A DNA stretch of 64,000 bases from Clostridia bacterium (GTDB lineage: Bacteria; Bacillota; Clostridia; Oscillospirales; Acutalibacteraceae), in the NCBI GenBank assembly GCA_017465085.1, contig JAFTWW010000008.1, positions 53,817-117,816 of the forward strand, given 5' to 3'. Below the pieces are notes generated by a model. It did not search any database, was not told where the DNA came from, and saw only the letters and a list, made by a program, of their open reading frames with translations. Of the stretch, positions 34,873-42,610 are shown piece by piece. The translations under genes and the position numbers were made by a program. The stretch's first letter is position 1; each line of letters opens with the position of its first letter.

Positions 34873-37228
34873 CAAAATCTATATTTCTGCCTTCGGTAAA
34901 TTCAAGGATTTTACCCTTGAGCTGAGCGATGGCTTTAACCTTGTTTTCGGTGAGAACGAAAAGGGCAAAAGTACCCTGATGGCATTTATAAAAATGATGT
35001 TTTACGGCACCGCAGGTAAAAAGGGCCAACAGTTAAGCTCACGGCCAAGGCTTAAATATAAGCCCTGGAGCAATGAGGATATGGGAGGAAGAATTTACTT
35101 TTCCCACGCGGGCCACAACTACTGCCTTGAAAGGCAGTTTGGTAAATCCGATTCCACCGATAAAATCCGTCTTACAGATACGGATTTAGGCGTGAATTTA
35201 CCTGCCGATGCGGATATCGGCAAAAGCTTCTTCGGCTTTTCCATTGCCGCCTTTGAACGAAGCGTGTTTATTGAGGCGGGGGCGCCTTATGTTCACGATG
35301 ATGCAGGTGAAGGCGAGCTTAATATGAGGCTTTCAAACTTAGCCCTTACGGGTGAAGAGGATACCTCTTATCAGACCGTTGTAAGCAGGCTTCAGGACTG
35401 CCGATATGATATAATTTCAAAATCGGGCAAAACGGGTAAATACCCGAGACTTACAGCCCTTGCCGATACGCTTAAAGAAGAATTATCCAAGGTTTCCTCC
35501 GCTGCCCAAAGGCGAAGGGAGATAATGGAGGATATTTCAAAGATTGAAAAGCAATTTAAGCAATTAAAGGAAGAATATAACAGCTATAAAAAGATCATCG
35601 ACCTTGAAAACGATTTCAGGACTAAGGAAAAAATCGAAGATTATCTTAAAACCAAAGATTCGCTTGATGATTTAACAGGAAGATTAGCTCTTGATGATGG
35701 CGCTACGGCTGATGAAAGCTTCGTAAAGGCAGTTGAATTCGGTTTAAGCAAGGTTAATAACCTTAAAGAAAAGATTACTGAAAAAGAAAATGAGATTAAA
35801 AGAAAGAAAACAGCCATAAAGCTTGATAGTGAGAAATCTACCGAAGAGCTGGAAAAGGAAGCAGAGTTTTTAAGAGGCAAATTAAAGGAAAACGAGCAAG
35901 CCAAGGAGCAGCTTTCGGCAGAAAACGATGCTGTAACAGATGAACTAAACTCCGCCAAGGAAAACTGCGAAAGAATGCAGGGCAAAAAGAAAAAATACAA
36001 TCCCTTACTGTTAGGTTTAGGAGGTATTGCTTTTATTGCCGCCGTTATTACCGTTGCGGGCCCCTTTAATTCATCGGTTGTCACCGCCGCATTATTTGTT
36101 ATGGCTATAGTTTGCGAGGCGCTTGCCTTTGTAATAAGGCCTCTTGATACCGCCGCGGCAGGCAAAGCAAAATCAGAATATGATATGGTTTTCACCCGCA
36201 GTCTTGATATTAAGAACAGGCTTTCCGCCCTATCTCAAGAGGGTATTGAATATTCCTCTAAGCTCAGTATGATTACGGCATCGCTTAATTCCGATGTTGC
36301 GATAAAAAATCAGCGTCTTAGCGAGCTTAAGGAGAGCGAAGATGAGCTTTCGGTATTATACCGGAATATATCCGATGCCACCAGCAATCTACTAACCCTT
36401 TACAGAAAATACGAAAAGTCAGAAAGTACAGAGGATATAGAATCGGGGCTTAAGACTTTAAGGCAAAGCGCAGGGGAAATCAAGGAAATCAAGCTTAAGC
36501 TTAATTATCTTTGCCGTGACCTTAACGGAATTTCCTATGAAGAGGCACGAGAGAAATTATCGATGATAAACACTTCTACCCTACCCGAAGGCACAGACTT
36601 TGAGGCGGCTAAATCCAAAGTGGATGAGCTAAATGAAGCTATTTTACAGCTTACCGATTACCGCTCGGGCCTTGCGGCGCAGTTAAAGGCCGAATTTTCA
36701 AGGCTTAAGGAGCCCGAAACCATTAAGCGTGAAATTGCCGAGGCGCAGGAAAAGGCGCAGGAATTAAAATTCTTTAACGATGCCGCCCTCTTGGCAGAGG
36801 ATGTTCTGAGTGAAAGCTTCTCTCAGGTAAGGCGGGGCTACGGCGCTACACTAGAGCAGAAAACCCTAGATATCTTTTCAAGGCTTACCCTTAAAAATTA
36901 TAACGGGGTTTCGGTTTCAAAATCTCTTGACATGACCGTGGAGAAAACAGGTGTTTTCGGTATGAAGGAGGCCGACTATTTAAGCTCAGGCACCTACGAT
37001 CAGGCATATCTAAGCCTTAGGCTTGCCATCTCCGCTCTAATGAACGAGGGCGAAACCCTTCCAATACTCCTTGATGATGTTTTATCCCTTTATGATGATG
37101 AAAGAGCCGCCGCGGCCATGGAATTTCTCAATGAATATTCTCGCACTACCCAGTGCATACTCTTCACCTGCCACGGCAATTTAAGGGATATGGCACAAAA
37201 GAGCAATATAAATACAATTTCGCTATAA
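34862..37228 (+). CDS. yhaN: YhaN/SbcC-like ATPase with membrane hairpin
   Basis: 788 residues. Walker A GENEKGKST (30-38), two long coiled-coil arms (about 190-375 and 450-640), ABC signature LSSGTYDQAYLSLRLA (about 705), Walker B LPILLDDVLSLYDDE (about 733). Between the arms, where Rad50 has its zinc hook, lies a hydrophobic double segment (about 380-425) suggesting a membrane anchor, as in B. subtilis YhaN. Likely forms a membrane-tethered complex with YhaO for DNA repair. Confidence 0.88.
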   Translation: MKINKIYISAFGKFKDFTLELSDGFNLVFGENEKGKSTLMAFIKMMFYGTAGKKGQQLSSRPRLKYKPWSNEDMGGRIYFSHAGHNYCLERQFGKSDSTDKIRLTDTDLGVNLPADADIGKSFFGFSIAAFERSVFIEAGAPYVHDDAGEGELNMRLSNLALTGEEDTSYQTVVSRLQDCRYDIISKSGKTGKYPRLTALADTLKEELSKVSSAAQRRREIMEDISKIEKQFKQLKEEYNSYKKIIDLENDFRTKEKIEDYLKTKDSLDDLTGRLALDDGATADESFVKAVEFGLSKVNNLKEKITEKENEIKRKKTAIKLDSEKSTEELEKEAEFLRGKLKENEQAKEQLSAENDAVTDELNSAKENCERMQGKKKKYNPLLLGLGGIAFIAAVITVAGPFNSSVVTAALFVMAIVCEALAFVIRPLDTAAAGKAKSEYDMVFTRSLDIKNRLSALSQEGIEYSSKLSMITASLNSDVAIKNQRLSELKESEDELSVLYRNISDATSNLLTLYRKYEKSESTEDIESGLKTLRQSAGEIKEIKLKLNYLCRDLNGISYEEAREKLSMINTSTLPEGTDFEAAKSKVDELNEAILQLTDYRSGLAAQLKAEFSRLKEPETIKREIAEAQEKAQELKFFNDAALLAEDVLSESFSQVRRGYGATLEQKTLDIFSRLTLKNYNGVSVSKSLDMTVEKTGVFGMKEADYLSSGTYDQAYLSLRLAISALMNEGETLPILLDDVLSLYDDERAAAAMEFLNEYSRTTQCILFTCHGNLRDMAQKSNINTISL

Positions 37229-37236
37229 AAAAAGAT

Positions 37237-37268
37237 CTCCCCGTATCGATTGATACGGGGAGCGTTTT
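37237..37268 (+). terminator. Terminator of yhaO-yhaN
   Basis: 11-bp stem CTCCCCGTATC/GATACGGGGAG, loop GATT, then GCGTTTTC; between convergent operons. Confidence 0.85.
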
Positions 37269-37276
37269 CATTTAAA

Positions 37277-37423
37277 TTATTTATTTTTCTTACCGCTTGT
37301 TATTTTATTAAGTAATACGGTTACAAGAATAAGGATGAGCATTACAATGCCTATTGAAAGCATACCCTTGCCCATATATCCAAGGTTTTTTATAAAATTA
37401 GAGGCTTCAAAAGCTAAAAACAT
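37277..37423 (-). CDS. OadG-related small membrane subunit
   Basis: 48 residues: MFLAFEASNFIKNLGYMGKG, one membrane helix (about 20-38), Lys-rich end. The helix and its GYMGKGMLSIGIV approach resemble the N-terminus of the gamma subunit (OadG) of Na+-pumping decarboxylases, but the cytosolic zinc-binding tail is missing. AGGAGG lies 9 nt before the ATG and the gene follows oadB by 13 bp. Small OadG-like proteins of this kind accompany OadB homologues that lack a decarboxylase. It probably assembles with the OadB here. Confidence 0.8.
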   Translation of the reverse strand: MFLAFEASNFIKNLGYMGKGMLSIGIVMLILILVTVLLNKITSGKKNK

Positions 37424-37436
37424 AATTCATTTCCTC

Positions 37437-38549
37437 CTACTTCATAAAGAAATTGAGTATAAGACCGCCTGCGATTACAGAGGCTATCTGACCCGAAACA
37501 TTTACACCCATAGAATGCATAAGAAGGAAGTTCTGATTATCCTCAGCAAGACCCATCTTATGTACAATTCTTCCTGACATGGGGAAGGCAGAAATACCTG
37601 CGGCGCCTATCATAGGATTGATCTTATTCTTTAGGAACAGGTTAAGCACCTTTGCAAAGAGAACACCGCCTGCGGTATCAACGATAAAGGCAACAAGACC
37701 TAAACCTAAGATAAGAAGGGTCTGGGGTTTTAAGAATTTATCATAATGCATCTGTGTTGCAATACAAATTCCCAAGAAGATGGTAATCAGGTTAGCGAGA
37801 ACCTTTTGAGCAGTTTCGGAGAGAGAATTAAGCACTCCGCACTCACGGATTAGGTTACCGAACATAAGGAAGAACACAAGAGATACAGATGCGGGAGCAA
37901 TAACTCCTGCGATTATGGTAATGATTATGGGGAACAGAATTCTCGTGGTTTTGGAAACTGCCTTAGGCTCATAGGGCATACGGATAAGGCGTTCCTTTCT
38001 GGTGGTGAGAAGCTTGATTACGGGAGGCTGAATTATGGGCACAAGAGCCATATATGAATATGCCGCAACCATTATGGCGCCTACGTAATCGGAGCCCAGC
38101 TTATTAGCAACTACGATAGAGGTGGGGCCATCTGCCGCGCCGATAATAGCGATAGAAGCCGCATCTTTAATGGGGAAGAACATAGATGCAAGGCAGAGGG
38201 TGAAAAATATACCAAACTGAGCAGCAGCGCCGAAGATCATAAGCTTGGGATTGGAAAGTATGGGGCCAAAATCTATCATAGCGCCGATACCTACGAACAA
38301 AAGCAAGGGGAAAAGCTCGTTAGCAATACCTGCATTGTAAAGGATGCTCAGCGCCCCTTCCTCACCGCCTTGGTTTATAACTCCCGAAAGGGGCAGATTT
38401 ACCGCAATAGTACCAAAGCCGATGGGTAAAAGCAGGGTGGGTTCCATTTCTTTTTTGATGGCAAGGAATATAAGCACGCCGCCTATAGCCCACATTACGA
38501 GCATTCGCCAATCAAAGTTTGTAATCAAATTCTCATACAAAAACTCCAT
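37437..38549 (-). CDS. oadB: OadB-like Na+-translocating decarboxylase beta subunit, orphan
   Basis: 370 residues, about nine to ten membrane segments. Family motifs: GIGAMIDFGPILSNP, AAIGAADGPTSIVVANKL, AGVIAPASVSLVFFLMFGNL, AAGISAFPMSGRIVHKMG. In decarboxylase complexes OadB couples decarboxylation of a biotin-carried carboxyl group to Na+ export. No carboxyltransferase (OadA) or biotin carrier lies in this window. The operon is oadB plus the small subunit, preceded by a yybP-ykoY-type riboswitch, terminator and promoter. That control points to metal homeostasis, so it may be a cation transporter rather than a decarboxylase part (inference). Confidence 0.92.
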   Translation of the reverse strand: MEFLYENLITNFDWRMLVMWAIGGVLIFLAIKKEMEPTLLLPIGFGTIAVNLPLSGVINQGGEEGALSILYNAGIANELFPLLLFVGIGAMIDFGPILSNPKLMIFGAAAQFGIFFTLCLASMFFPIKDAASIAIIGAADGPTSIVVANKLGSDYVGAIMVAAYSYMALVPIIQPPVIKLLTTRKERLIRMPYEPKAVSKTTRILFPIIITIIAGVIAPASVSLVFFLMFGNLIRECGVLNSLSETAQKVLANLITIFLGICIATQMHYDKFLKPQTLLILGLGLVAFIVDTAGGVLFAKVLNLFLKNKINPMIGAAGISAFPMSGRIVHKMGLAEDNQNFLLMHSMGVNVSGQIASVIAGGLILNFFMK

Positions 38550-38593
38550 AAATAAATACTCCTCATTTAATTTTTAAGGAAGTAGGCAAACTT

Positions 38594-38630
38594 AAAGACT
38601 CTTATTGCGGCAAAACACAATAAGAGTCTT
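38594..38630 (-). terminator. Riboswitch expression platform (terminator)
   Basis: 13-bp perfect stem AAGACTCTTATTG/CAATAAGAGTCTT (38618-38630, 38595-38607) with a 10-nt loop; the T run is short. Its 5' arm contains the CTCTT that closes the aptamer P1 helix, so the two folds exclude each other. Confidence 0.8.
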
Positions 38631-38709
38631 GCTATTTAATACAGCGGCGGGTTTGCATCAAACCGTATTGACGACCGCAGTAACGAATATTCGCCAGCTA
38701 CTCCCTCTT
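38622..38709 (-). promoter_or_regulatory. yybP-ykoY (Mn2+) riboswitch aptamer
   Basis: Read on the minus strand: AAGAGGGAGTAGC at the 5' end, GTCGTCAATACGG in the middle, CCCGCCGC opposite it, and TAGCAAGACTCTT at the 3' end. These are the conserved blocks of the yybP-ykoY RNA (Rfam RF00080): P1 closed by AAGAG/CTCTT, the GGGAGTAGC and CGTCAA loops that bind Mn2+, and the 3' GCAAGA. Known members bind Mn2+ and mostly switch on Mn exporters. Here P1 formation would block the terminator, giving an ON switch. Target: oadB. Confidence 0.87.
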
Positions 38710-38721
38710 GAAAGCAGGTCA

Positions 38722-38750
38722 ATTATAGCACAAGCCTTTTAATTTTTCAA
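38722..38750 (-). promoter_or_regulatory. sigma-A promoter of the oadB riboswitch transcript
   Basis: Minus strand TTGAAA (38745-38750), 17-bp spacer, TATAAT (38722-38727); transcription would start about 38715, just before the aptamer. Confidence 0.82.
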
Positions 38751-38831
38751 GGGTAAATTTTCCTATTGTAAGTAATATTATTTCCACCCGATAAAACTGC
38801 TTTCGCTCCCTCCTGTTCGAGTCCCTCTCCA

Positions 38832-38872
38832 TAACTAACAAAAGCCGTGAAATTCACGATTTTTGTTAGTTA
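38832..38872. repeat. Inverted repeat over the end of the four-helix-bundle gene
   Basis: TAACTAACAAAA/TTTTGTTAGTTA (38832-38843, 38861-38872) with an inner CGTGAA/TTCACG stem. It contains the stop codon of the adjacent minus-strand gene. No T run follows, so it may be an element end rather than a terminator. Confidence 0.6.
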
Positions 38873-39216
38873 TTCAGTTTGCTCTTTGCAGTATTTATTG
38901 AAACAATAAGCAACTTCTTAACCTCAACACATTTATCTAAAATATCTCTATTATCATAGTAGCCGCTTTCGATTAAGAGTTCTAACCAATATTCACTTTC
39001 AGAACACTCTTTGAGCGCAATTTGAAGTTTAGCAATAAAATCAGCAGTTCCGTGACCGTAAAATGCTTCACGAATATTAGCACCCACGCTTGTGCCGCTA
39101 CGGATAAGTTGGTTTGTAAGCACACTTTCCCTTTTGGCTTGTTTCACATAGTTACAAACCTTTATAATCTGCAAAGCAAATTCTTTAGATTTTATAATTA
39201 ACGGGCTATCAGCCAT
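38866..39216 (-). CDS. Four-helix-bundle protein (23S rRNA IVS-type, TIGR02436-like)
   Basis: 116 residues, all-helical. KSKEFALQIIKVCNYVKQAK, TNQLIRSGTSVGANIREA, FIAKLQIALKECSESEYWLELL are signature segments of the family first found in intervening sequences of 23S rRNA genes. AAAGGGG precedes the ATG. The family is widespread outside rRNA; its function is unknown and it is often near repeats, as here (inverted repeat across its end, repeat-rich spacer in front), which suggests movement with a small element. Confidence 0.88.
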   Translation of the reverse strand: MADSPLIIKSKEFALQIIKVCNYVKQAKRESVLTNQLIRSGTSVGANIREAFYGHGTADFIAKLQIALKECSESEYWLELLIESGYYDNRDILDKCVEVKKLLIVSINTAKSKLNN

Positions 39217-39265
39217 AAATATTACCCCTTTCTTAAAATCATTATACTACTGTAATACATAAAGA

Positions 39266-39396
39266 GCAAGGCAAAGCCTTGCATTTATATTTGTGCCGCA
39301 GGCACACCGCACTTATTACCTATTACTTCTTACCTATTACTTCCCAAAAATCCCGTGGAGTTTTGGTTGAGGTAAGAGTGAAGAGGTAAGAAGTAA
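39266..39396. repeat. Cluster of short palindromes and inverted repeats
   Basis: Within the gene-free 39217-39434: GCAAGGC/GCCTTGC (39266-39283), TGTGCCGCAGGCACA near 39291-39305, and a perfect 13-bp inverted pair TTACTTCTTACCT (39323-39335) / AGGTAAGAAGTAA (39384-39396) embedded in further GTAAGAAGTAA-like copies. It looks like an intergenic repeat element; no open frame is supported. Confidence 0.6.
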
Positions 39397-39400
39397 AAAG

Positions 39401-39435
39401 TAAAAATCCCGCCCTCTTGCGAGAACGGGATTTTT
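39401..39435 (-). terminator. Terminator after tRNA-Leu
   Basis: AAATCCCG/CGGGATTT stem with an internal CTC/GAG extension, loop GCAA, followed by a T-rich run on the minus strand. Confidence 0.8.
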
Positions 39436-39521
39436 GGTGCCGATGGTGGGACTCGAACCCACACGGGTTTGACCCCAACGGATTTTGAGTCCGTCACGTC
39501 TGCCAATTCCATCACATCGGC
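39435..39521 (-). tRNA. tRNA-Leu (anticodon CAA)
   Basis: 87 nt with encoded CCA. Acceptor GCCGATG/CATCGGC, anticodon loop CTCAAAA giving CAA (reads UUG), a long variable arm typical of class II tRNAs, T loop TTCGAGT. Terminator directly follows. Confidence 0.95.
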
Positions 39522-39557
39522 GCAATATAAATCCGGGGTTTTACGCCCGGACTCTTT

Positions 39558-39806
39558 TTACTTATTAAGCGCGATTACATTTGCTACAACAGCAAGAACA
39601 AAGAAAAGAACTGCAACCCACTTGGTCCATCTTGCGAGCATTGCATCAAGGGTACGAGCCTTATTCTTGGAAAGGAAGGTATCTGCGCCGCCCGAGATTA
39701 CGCCGTTAACACCTGCTCTTCTGCCCTGCTGCATTAAAACTGCGGCAATAATAGCAATAGAAACAAGTATTACAAGCACGCCGAGAATGATCTCTAACAC
39801 TGTCAT
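39558..39806 (-). CDS. secG: Preprotein translocase subunit SecG
   Basis: 82 residues from ATG 39806 (GGAGG upstream; a TTG two codons earlier is less likely). Two membrane helices (about 3-24 and 58-79) around the conserved GGADTFLSKNKARTLDAML loop. Auxiliary subunit of SecYEG. Precedes tRNA-Leu by 36 bp on the same strand, possibly one transcript. Confidence 0.95.
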   Translation of the reverse strand: MTVLEIILGVLVILVSIAIIAAVLMQQGRRAGVNGVISGGADTFLSKNKARTLDAMLARWTKWVAVLFFVLAVVANVIALNK

Positions 39807-39858
39807 TTTCAATTTCCTCCATATATAAAAATACGTTTTTTCAAATCAGGTGATATAT

Positions 39859-39887
39859 ATCATACCACATTACTTTTCATTTTGCAA
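39859..39887 (-). promoter_or_regulatory. sigma-A promoter of secG
   Basis: Minus strand TTGCAA (39882-39887), 17-bp spacer, TATGAT (39859-39864). Confidence 0.6.
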
Positions 39888-39895
39888 CTGTTTTT

Positions 39896-40273
39896 TTACA
39901 AGTTTTTGCTGCAACAGCAACCGCCGAAAAGTTTATCGATATCAAGGGTTTTATTTTCCTTCTCCTTAATAAAGCCGAGCCTTGCAAAAAGCTCCTCATA
40001 TTCTGCGCCCTGATACCTTGCATCCATAGCGCTTATCTGCGCCGCTACATGAAGGGCGCTGCGTAAAATTCCATCGGCTAACATTATATCCTCTTTAGGC
40101 TCAACAGACAACACGGTTATGCCCTTATTATCAAGATAATATAGGCACATGCCTAAGACTTCATCGCCATCCACAGCGGCTACACAGCCTGAATTTTCAT
40201 TGAAATCAAATTTATTTTCACAAAAAAGCTTTTTCACAAGCTCCATATCCTTAAGGGGTGAAACGCTAATCAT
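39896..40273 (-). CDS. GNAT-like protein of unknown substrate
   Basis: 125 residues. MISVSPLKDMELVKKLF start, VAAVDGDEVLGMCLYYLDN beta-hairpin and EELFARLGFIKEKEN ending suggest a small, degenerate GNAT acetyltransferase fold; the acetyl-CoA loop (Q/RxxGxG/A) is not clear, so activity is doubtful. It ends in GGCCCSKNL, a Cys cluster. The start overlaps the rluB stop by 4 nt. Confidence 0.65.
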   Translation of the reverse strand: MISVSPLKDMELVKKLFCENKFDFNENSGCVAAVDGDEVLGMCLYYLDNKGITVLSVEPKEDIMLADGILRSALHVAAQISAMDARYQGAEYEELFARLGFIKEKENKTLDIDKLFGGCCCSKNL

Positions 40274-41013
40274 TTTTCGCCCTCCTTGGATTTGGAAATA
40301 TTGTTTAACCTTTGAAGCTCACGCTCATTGAGAGGACGCCATGAGCCCTGCGGCAACATACCGAGCTTAACTCCTGCAATCTCGGTGCGCTTAAGGCGGA
40401 GCACCTCTAAATTAACCGCCTCACACATCTTTCTTATCTGACGGTTTCTGCCCTCGTGGATAATAAAGTTAAGCACCGTTCTATCGGGCTTACGCTCTAT
40501 TACGAAAACATCGCAGGGCAAGGTTTTCTTGCCTTCTATAACAATTCCCGCGCGGAGCTTATCCAGAGTTTCCTCCTCCACCGTACCGCCCACGGTTACC
40601 CTATAGGTTTTATTTACAAGGCTTGAGGGGTGCGTAATGATATTGGCAAGCTCGCCATCGTTGGTCATTATTAAAAGGCCCTCGGAGTTGCGGTCGAGCC
40701 TACCCACAGGGAAGATTTTTGTGCCCACATCGCGAGTCAGGTCTGCAACGGTTTTCCTATCCCGCTCATCATCCATAGTAGTAACAAAGCCGCGGGGCTT
40801 GTGCAACATTATGTAAACCTTTTCATTTACGGGCACAACATTTTTACCCCTTACGCTTACTTTATCTCTTTTTGGGTCAACCTTATCGCCCAATGAGGCA
40901 ACTCTGCCGTTAACCCTTACCTTACCTTCAATTATCAGCTCTTCCGCCTTTCTTCGCGAGGCAACGCCACACTCCGAAAGATGCTTCTGAAGCCTTATTT
41001 TGTTATCCTTCAT
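40270..41013 (-). CDS. rluB: rRNA large-subunit pseudouridine synthase (RluB/RsuA family)
   Basis: 247 residues. N-terminal S4 domain (RLQKHLSECGVASRRKAEELI), then the catalytic domain with GRLDRNSEGLLIMTNDG containing the nucleophilic Asp. Modifies 23S rRNA near the peptidyl-transferase centre in homologues (RluB). Gene order with scpAB upstream is conserved in Bacillota. Confidence 0.93.
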   Translation of the reverse strand: MKDNKIRLQKHLSECGVASRRKAEELIIEGKVRVNGRVASLGDKVDPKRDKVSVRGKNVVPVNEKVYIMLHKPRGFVTTMDDERDRKTVADLTRDVGTKIFPVGRLDRNSEGLLIMTNDGELANIITHPSSLVNKTYRVTVGGTVEEETLDKLRAGIVIEGKKTLPCDVFVIERKPDRTVLNFIIHEGRNRQIRKMCEAVNLEVLRLKRTEIAGVKLGMLPQGSWRPLNERELQRLNNISKSKEGEK

Positions 41014-41028
41014 CCTTTTTCTCCTAAA

Positions 41029-42135
41029 TTATAAAAAAGAAATTATATGCATTAAAATATCTGAAAAAGCCGCATATTTGCCAACGCCCTTTTGTTTTAT
41101 CGCCTTTGGGGCGATAATCTGCCGCAAGGCTACCGCTTCATCATTTACGAAATAGACAGCCTCTCCCAAAATCTCACCCTCTTTTACGGGGGCAACAATG
41201 CACGGGTTTATGTTAACCTCGCATCGCGTTTGGGCGCCCTTAACAGCGCAGATATTTATATCCTCCACTTGAGCAGTTATACTCTGCTCCTCGCCACTTG
41301 TTACCGAGATATCGATTTTATCGTTATCGGGTTTTATGTTAACCACATTAACGCTATCAAGACCTAAATCGAGCAGGTAGCGGTGGTCATCCCAATCATC
41401 AGGCGCATCCAGAGTAACGGCGATAACGTATCTGCCCTCGCTTCTGGCGGCAGATACCAGACATCTGCCCGATTTCTTGGTAAAGCCCGTTTTAACGCCC
41501 ACCACATCATCATAGGTTTTAAGCAATCGGTTATGATTTGTAATTCTGCGGTTATAGGGTGGATTTCCATAACTTACGGTTATGCTCTCGGTGGAAACCG
41601 CCTTTGCAAACTCTTCGTTCTTCATAGCCTCTCTTGCTATGAGGGCTAACTCATAGCAGGTGGTATAGTGGGTATCGCCATCAAGTCCCGAGGGAGTTTC
41701 AAAGTGGGTATCCTCAAGGCCTAAGGCCAATGCCCTTTCGTTCATCATATTAACGAAGTTTTCCACGCTTCCGCCTACTACTATGGCTATGGTATTGGCG
41801 GCATCGTTACCCGAGGCCAAAAGAAGCCCATACAAAAGGGCTTTAAGGCTTACGGTATCGCCCTGCAAAAGCCCCATGGAAGAGCCCTCAACCGTTACCA
41901 TTTCCTTGGTGGTTACAATCTCCCGCTCTAAATTTCCGTATTCGCAGAGTAAGAGCCCTGTCATAATCTTAGTAGTGCTGGCCATAGGCATACGGAAATT
42001 TTCGTTACTGCCCCAGATCACCTGCCCCGTTTCTCCGCAGATTACAACACTTGCCTTTGCGGAGAGGGCGGATGTTCTGATACTAAGGGGTAACATTAAA
42101 GCTAAACACAAAAGGAGGCAAACTATCTTTTTCAA
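41029..42135 (-). CDS. dacF: D-alanyl-D-alanine carboxypeptidase, DacF-like
   Basis: 368 residues. Signal peptide (1-23). Penicillin-binding motifs: STTK (Ser53, Lys56), SGN (108-110), KTG (about 216). A C-terminal PBP5-like beta domain follows and the end is hydrophobic, as for a membrane-anchoring helix. Trims the terminal D-Ala of wall peptides. Position after ytfJ suggests the sporulation DacF, active in cortex formation. Confidence 0.92.
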   Translation of the reverse strand: MKKIVCLLLCLALMLPLSIRTSALSAKASVVICGETGQVIWGSNENFRMPMASTTKIMTGLLLCEYGNLEREIVTTKEMVTVEGSSMGLLQGDTVSLKALLYGLLLASGNDAANTIAIVVGGSVENFVNMMNERALALGLEDTHFETPSGLDGDTHYTTCYELALIAREAMKNEEFAKAVSTESITVSYGNPPYNRRITNHNRLLKTYDDVVGVKTGFTKKSGRCLVSAARSEGRYVIAVTLDAPDDWDDHRYLLDLGLDSVNVVNIKPDNDKIDISVTSGEEQSITAQVEDINICAVKGAQTRCEVNINPCIVAPVKEGEILGEAVYFVNDEAVALRQIIAPKAIKQKGVGKYAAFSDILMHIISFL

Positions 42136-42194
42136 ACGGCATCACCGTTTAATAATATGATAAATATCCGCACATTTAGCACGGATATACTATC

Positions 42195-42593
42195 TTACTT
42201 CTGAATATTTCCATCCTGATCAAATTTGATTTCTTCCTTAGCGAAAAGGCTTTTAACCTTTTCAATAAGCTCGGGCACCATACTGATTGCCTTATCTATG
42301 GTGTTAAGGTCGTTATAAATAGGCATCATTTTAACATCGCTTCCATTTACCGCAATAAATGCGATAGGCACTATAGAAACGCCTGCTCCGCCACCGCCGC
42401 CGAAAATTTTATTATCGGTTTTGGCAGGGATATCGCTACCGCCCGTTGCAAGACCGAAGGAAACGCGGGATATGGGAATTAAGGTTATTCCATCAGCCTT
42501 AATGGGAGTGCCGATTATGGTATCTGCCTCAACCATAGTTCGAAGCTTTTCCAAGGTGGTATCCATTATTCCCTGAATATTATTTTCACTCAT
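42195..42593 (-). CDS. ytfJ: Spore protein YtfJ/GerW
   Basis: 132 residues. TLEKLRTMVEADTIIGTPI, LIPISRVSFGLATGGSD, FGGGGGAGVSIVPIAF are diagnostic for GerW, a spore protein needed for normal germination in B. subtilis. Follows scpB by 17 bp. Together with spoIIR, evidence for endospores. Confidence 0.93.
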   Translation of the reverse strand: MSENNIQGIMDTTLEKLRTMVEADTIIGTPIKADGITLIPISRVSFGLATGGSDIPAKTDNKIFGGGGGAGVSIVPIAFIAVNGSDVKMMPIYNDLNTIDKAISMVPELIEKVKSLFAKEEIKFDQDGNIQK

Positions 42594-42610
42594 ATTCTAC
42601 CTCGTTAATT

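Noticed and set aside
35641-36195. Minus-strand 184-codon frame inside yhaN
   Set aside because: Ser-rich antisense shadow of the coiled-coil region.
37437-38549. Complete Na+-pumping oxaloacetate or methylmalonyl-CoA decarboxylase
   Set aside because: No alpha or biotin-carrier subunit is in the window, and the gamma-like protein lacks its cytosolic tail.
38806-38831. tRNA 3' half (T-loop-like TTCGAGTCCC followed by TCTCC)
   Set aside because: The T stem does not pair and no anticodon or acceptor arm is found upstream; at most a degraded att-like remnant.
38832-38872. Intrinsic terminator of the four-helix-bundle gene
   Set aside because: The stem is good but no T run follows on either side in the right orientation; kept as a repeat.
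39266-39396. Possible CRISPR array
   Set aside because: The repeats are inverted, unequal and not regularly spaced, and no cas gene is present.
39330-39525. Two overlapping minus-strand frames of 61-62 codons
   Set aside because: They read through tRNA-Leu and its terminator and have no ribosome binding site.
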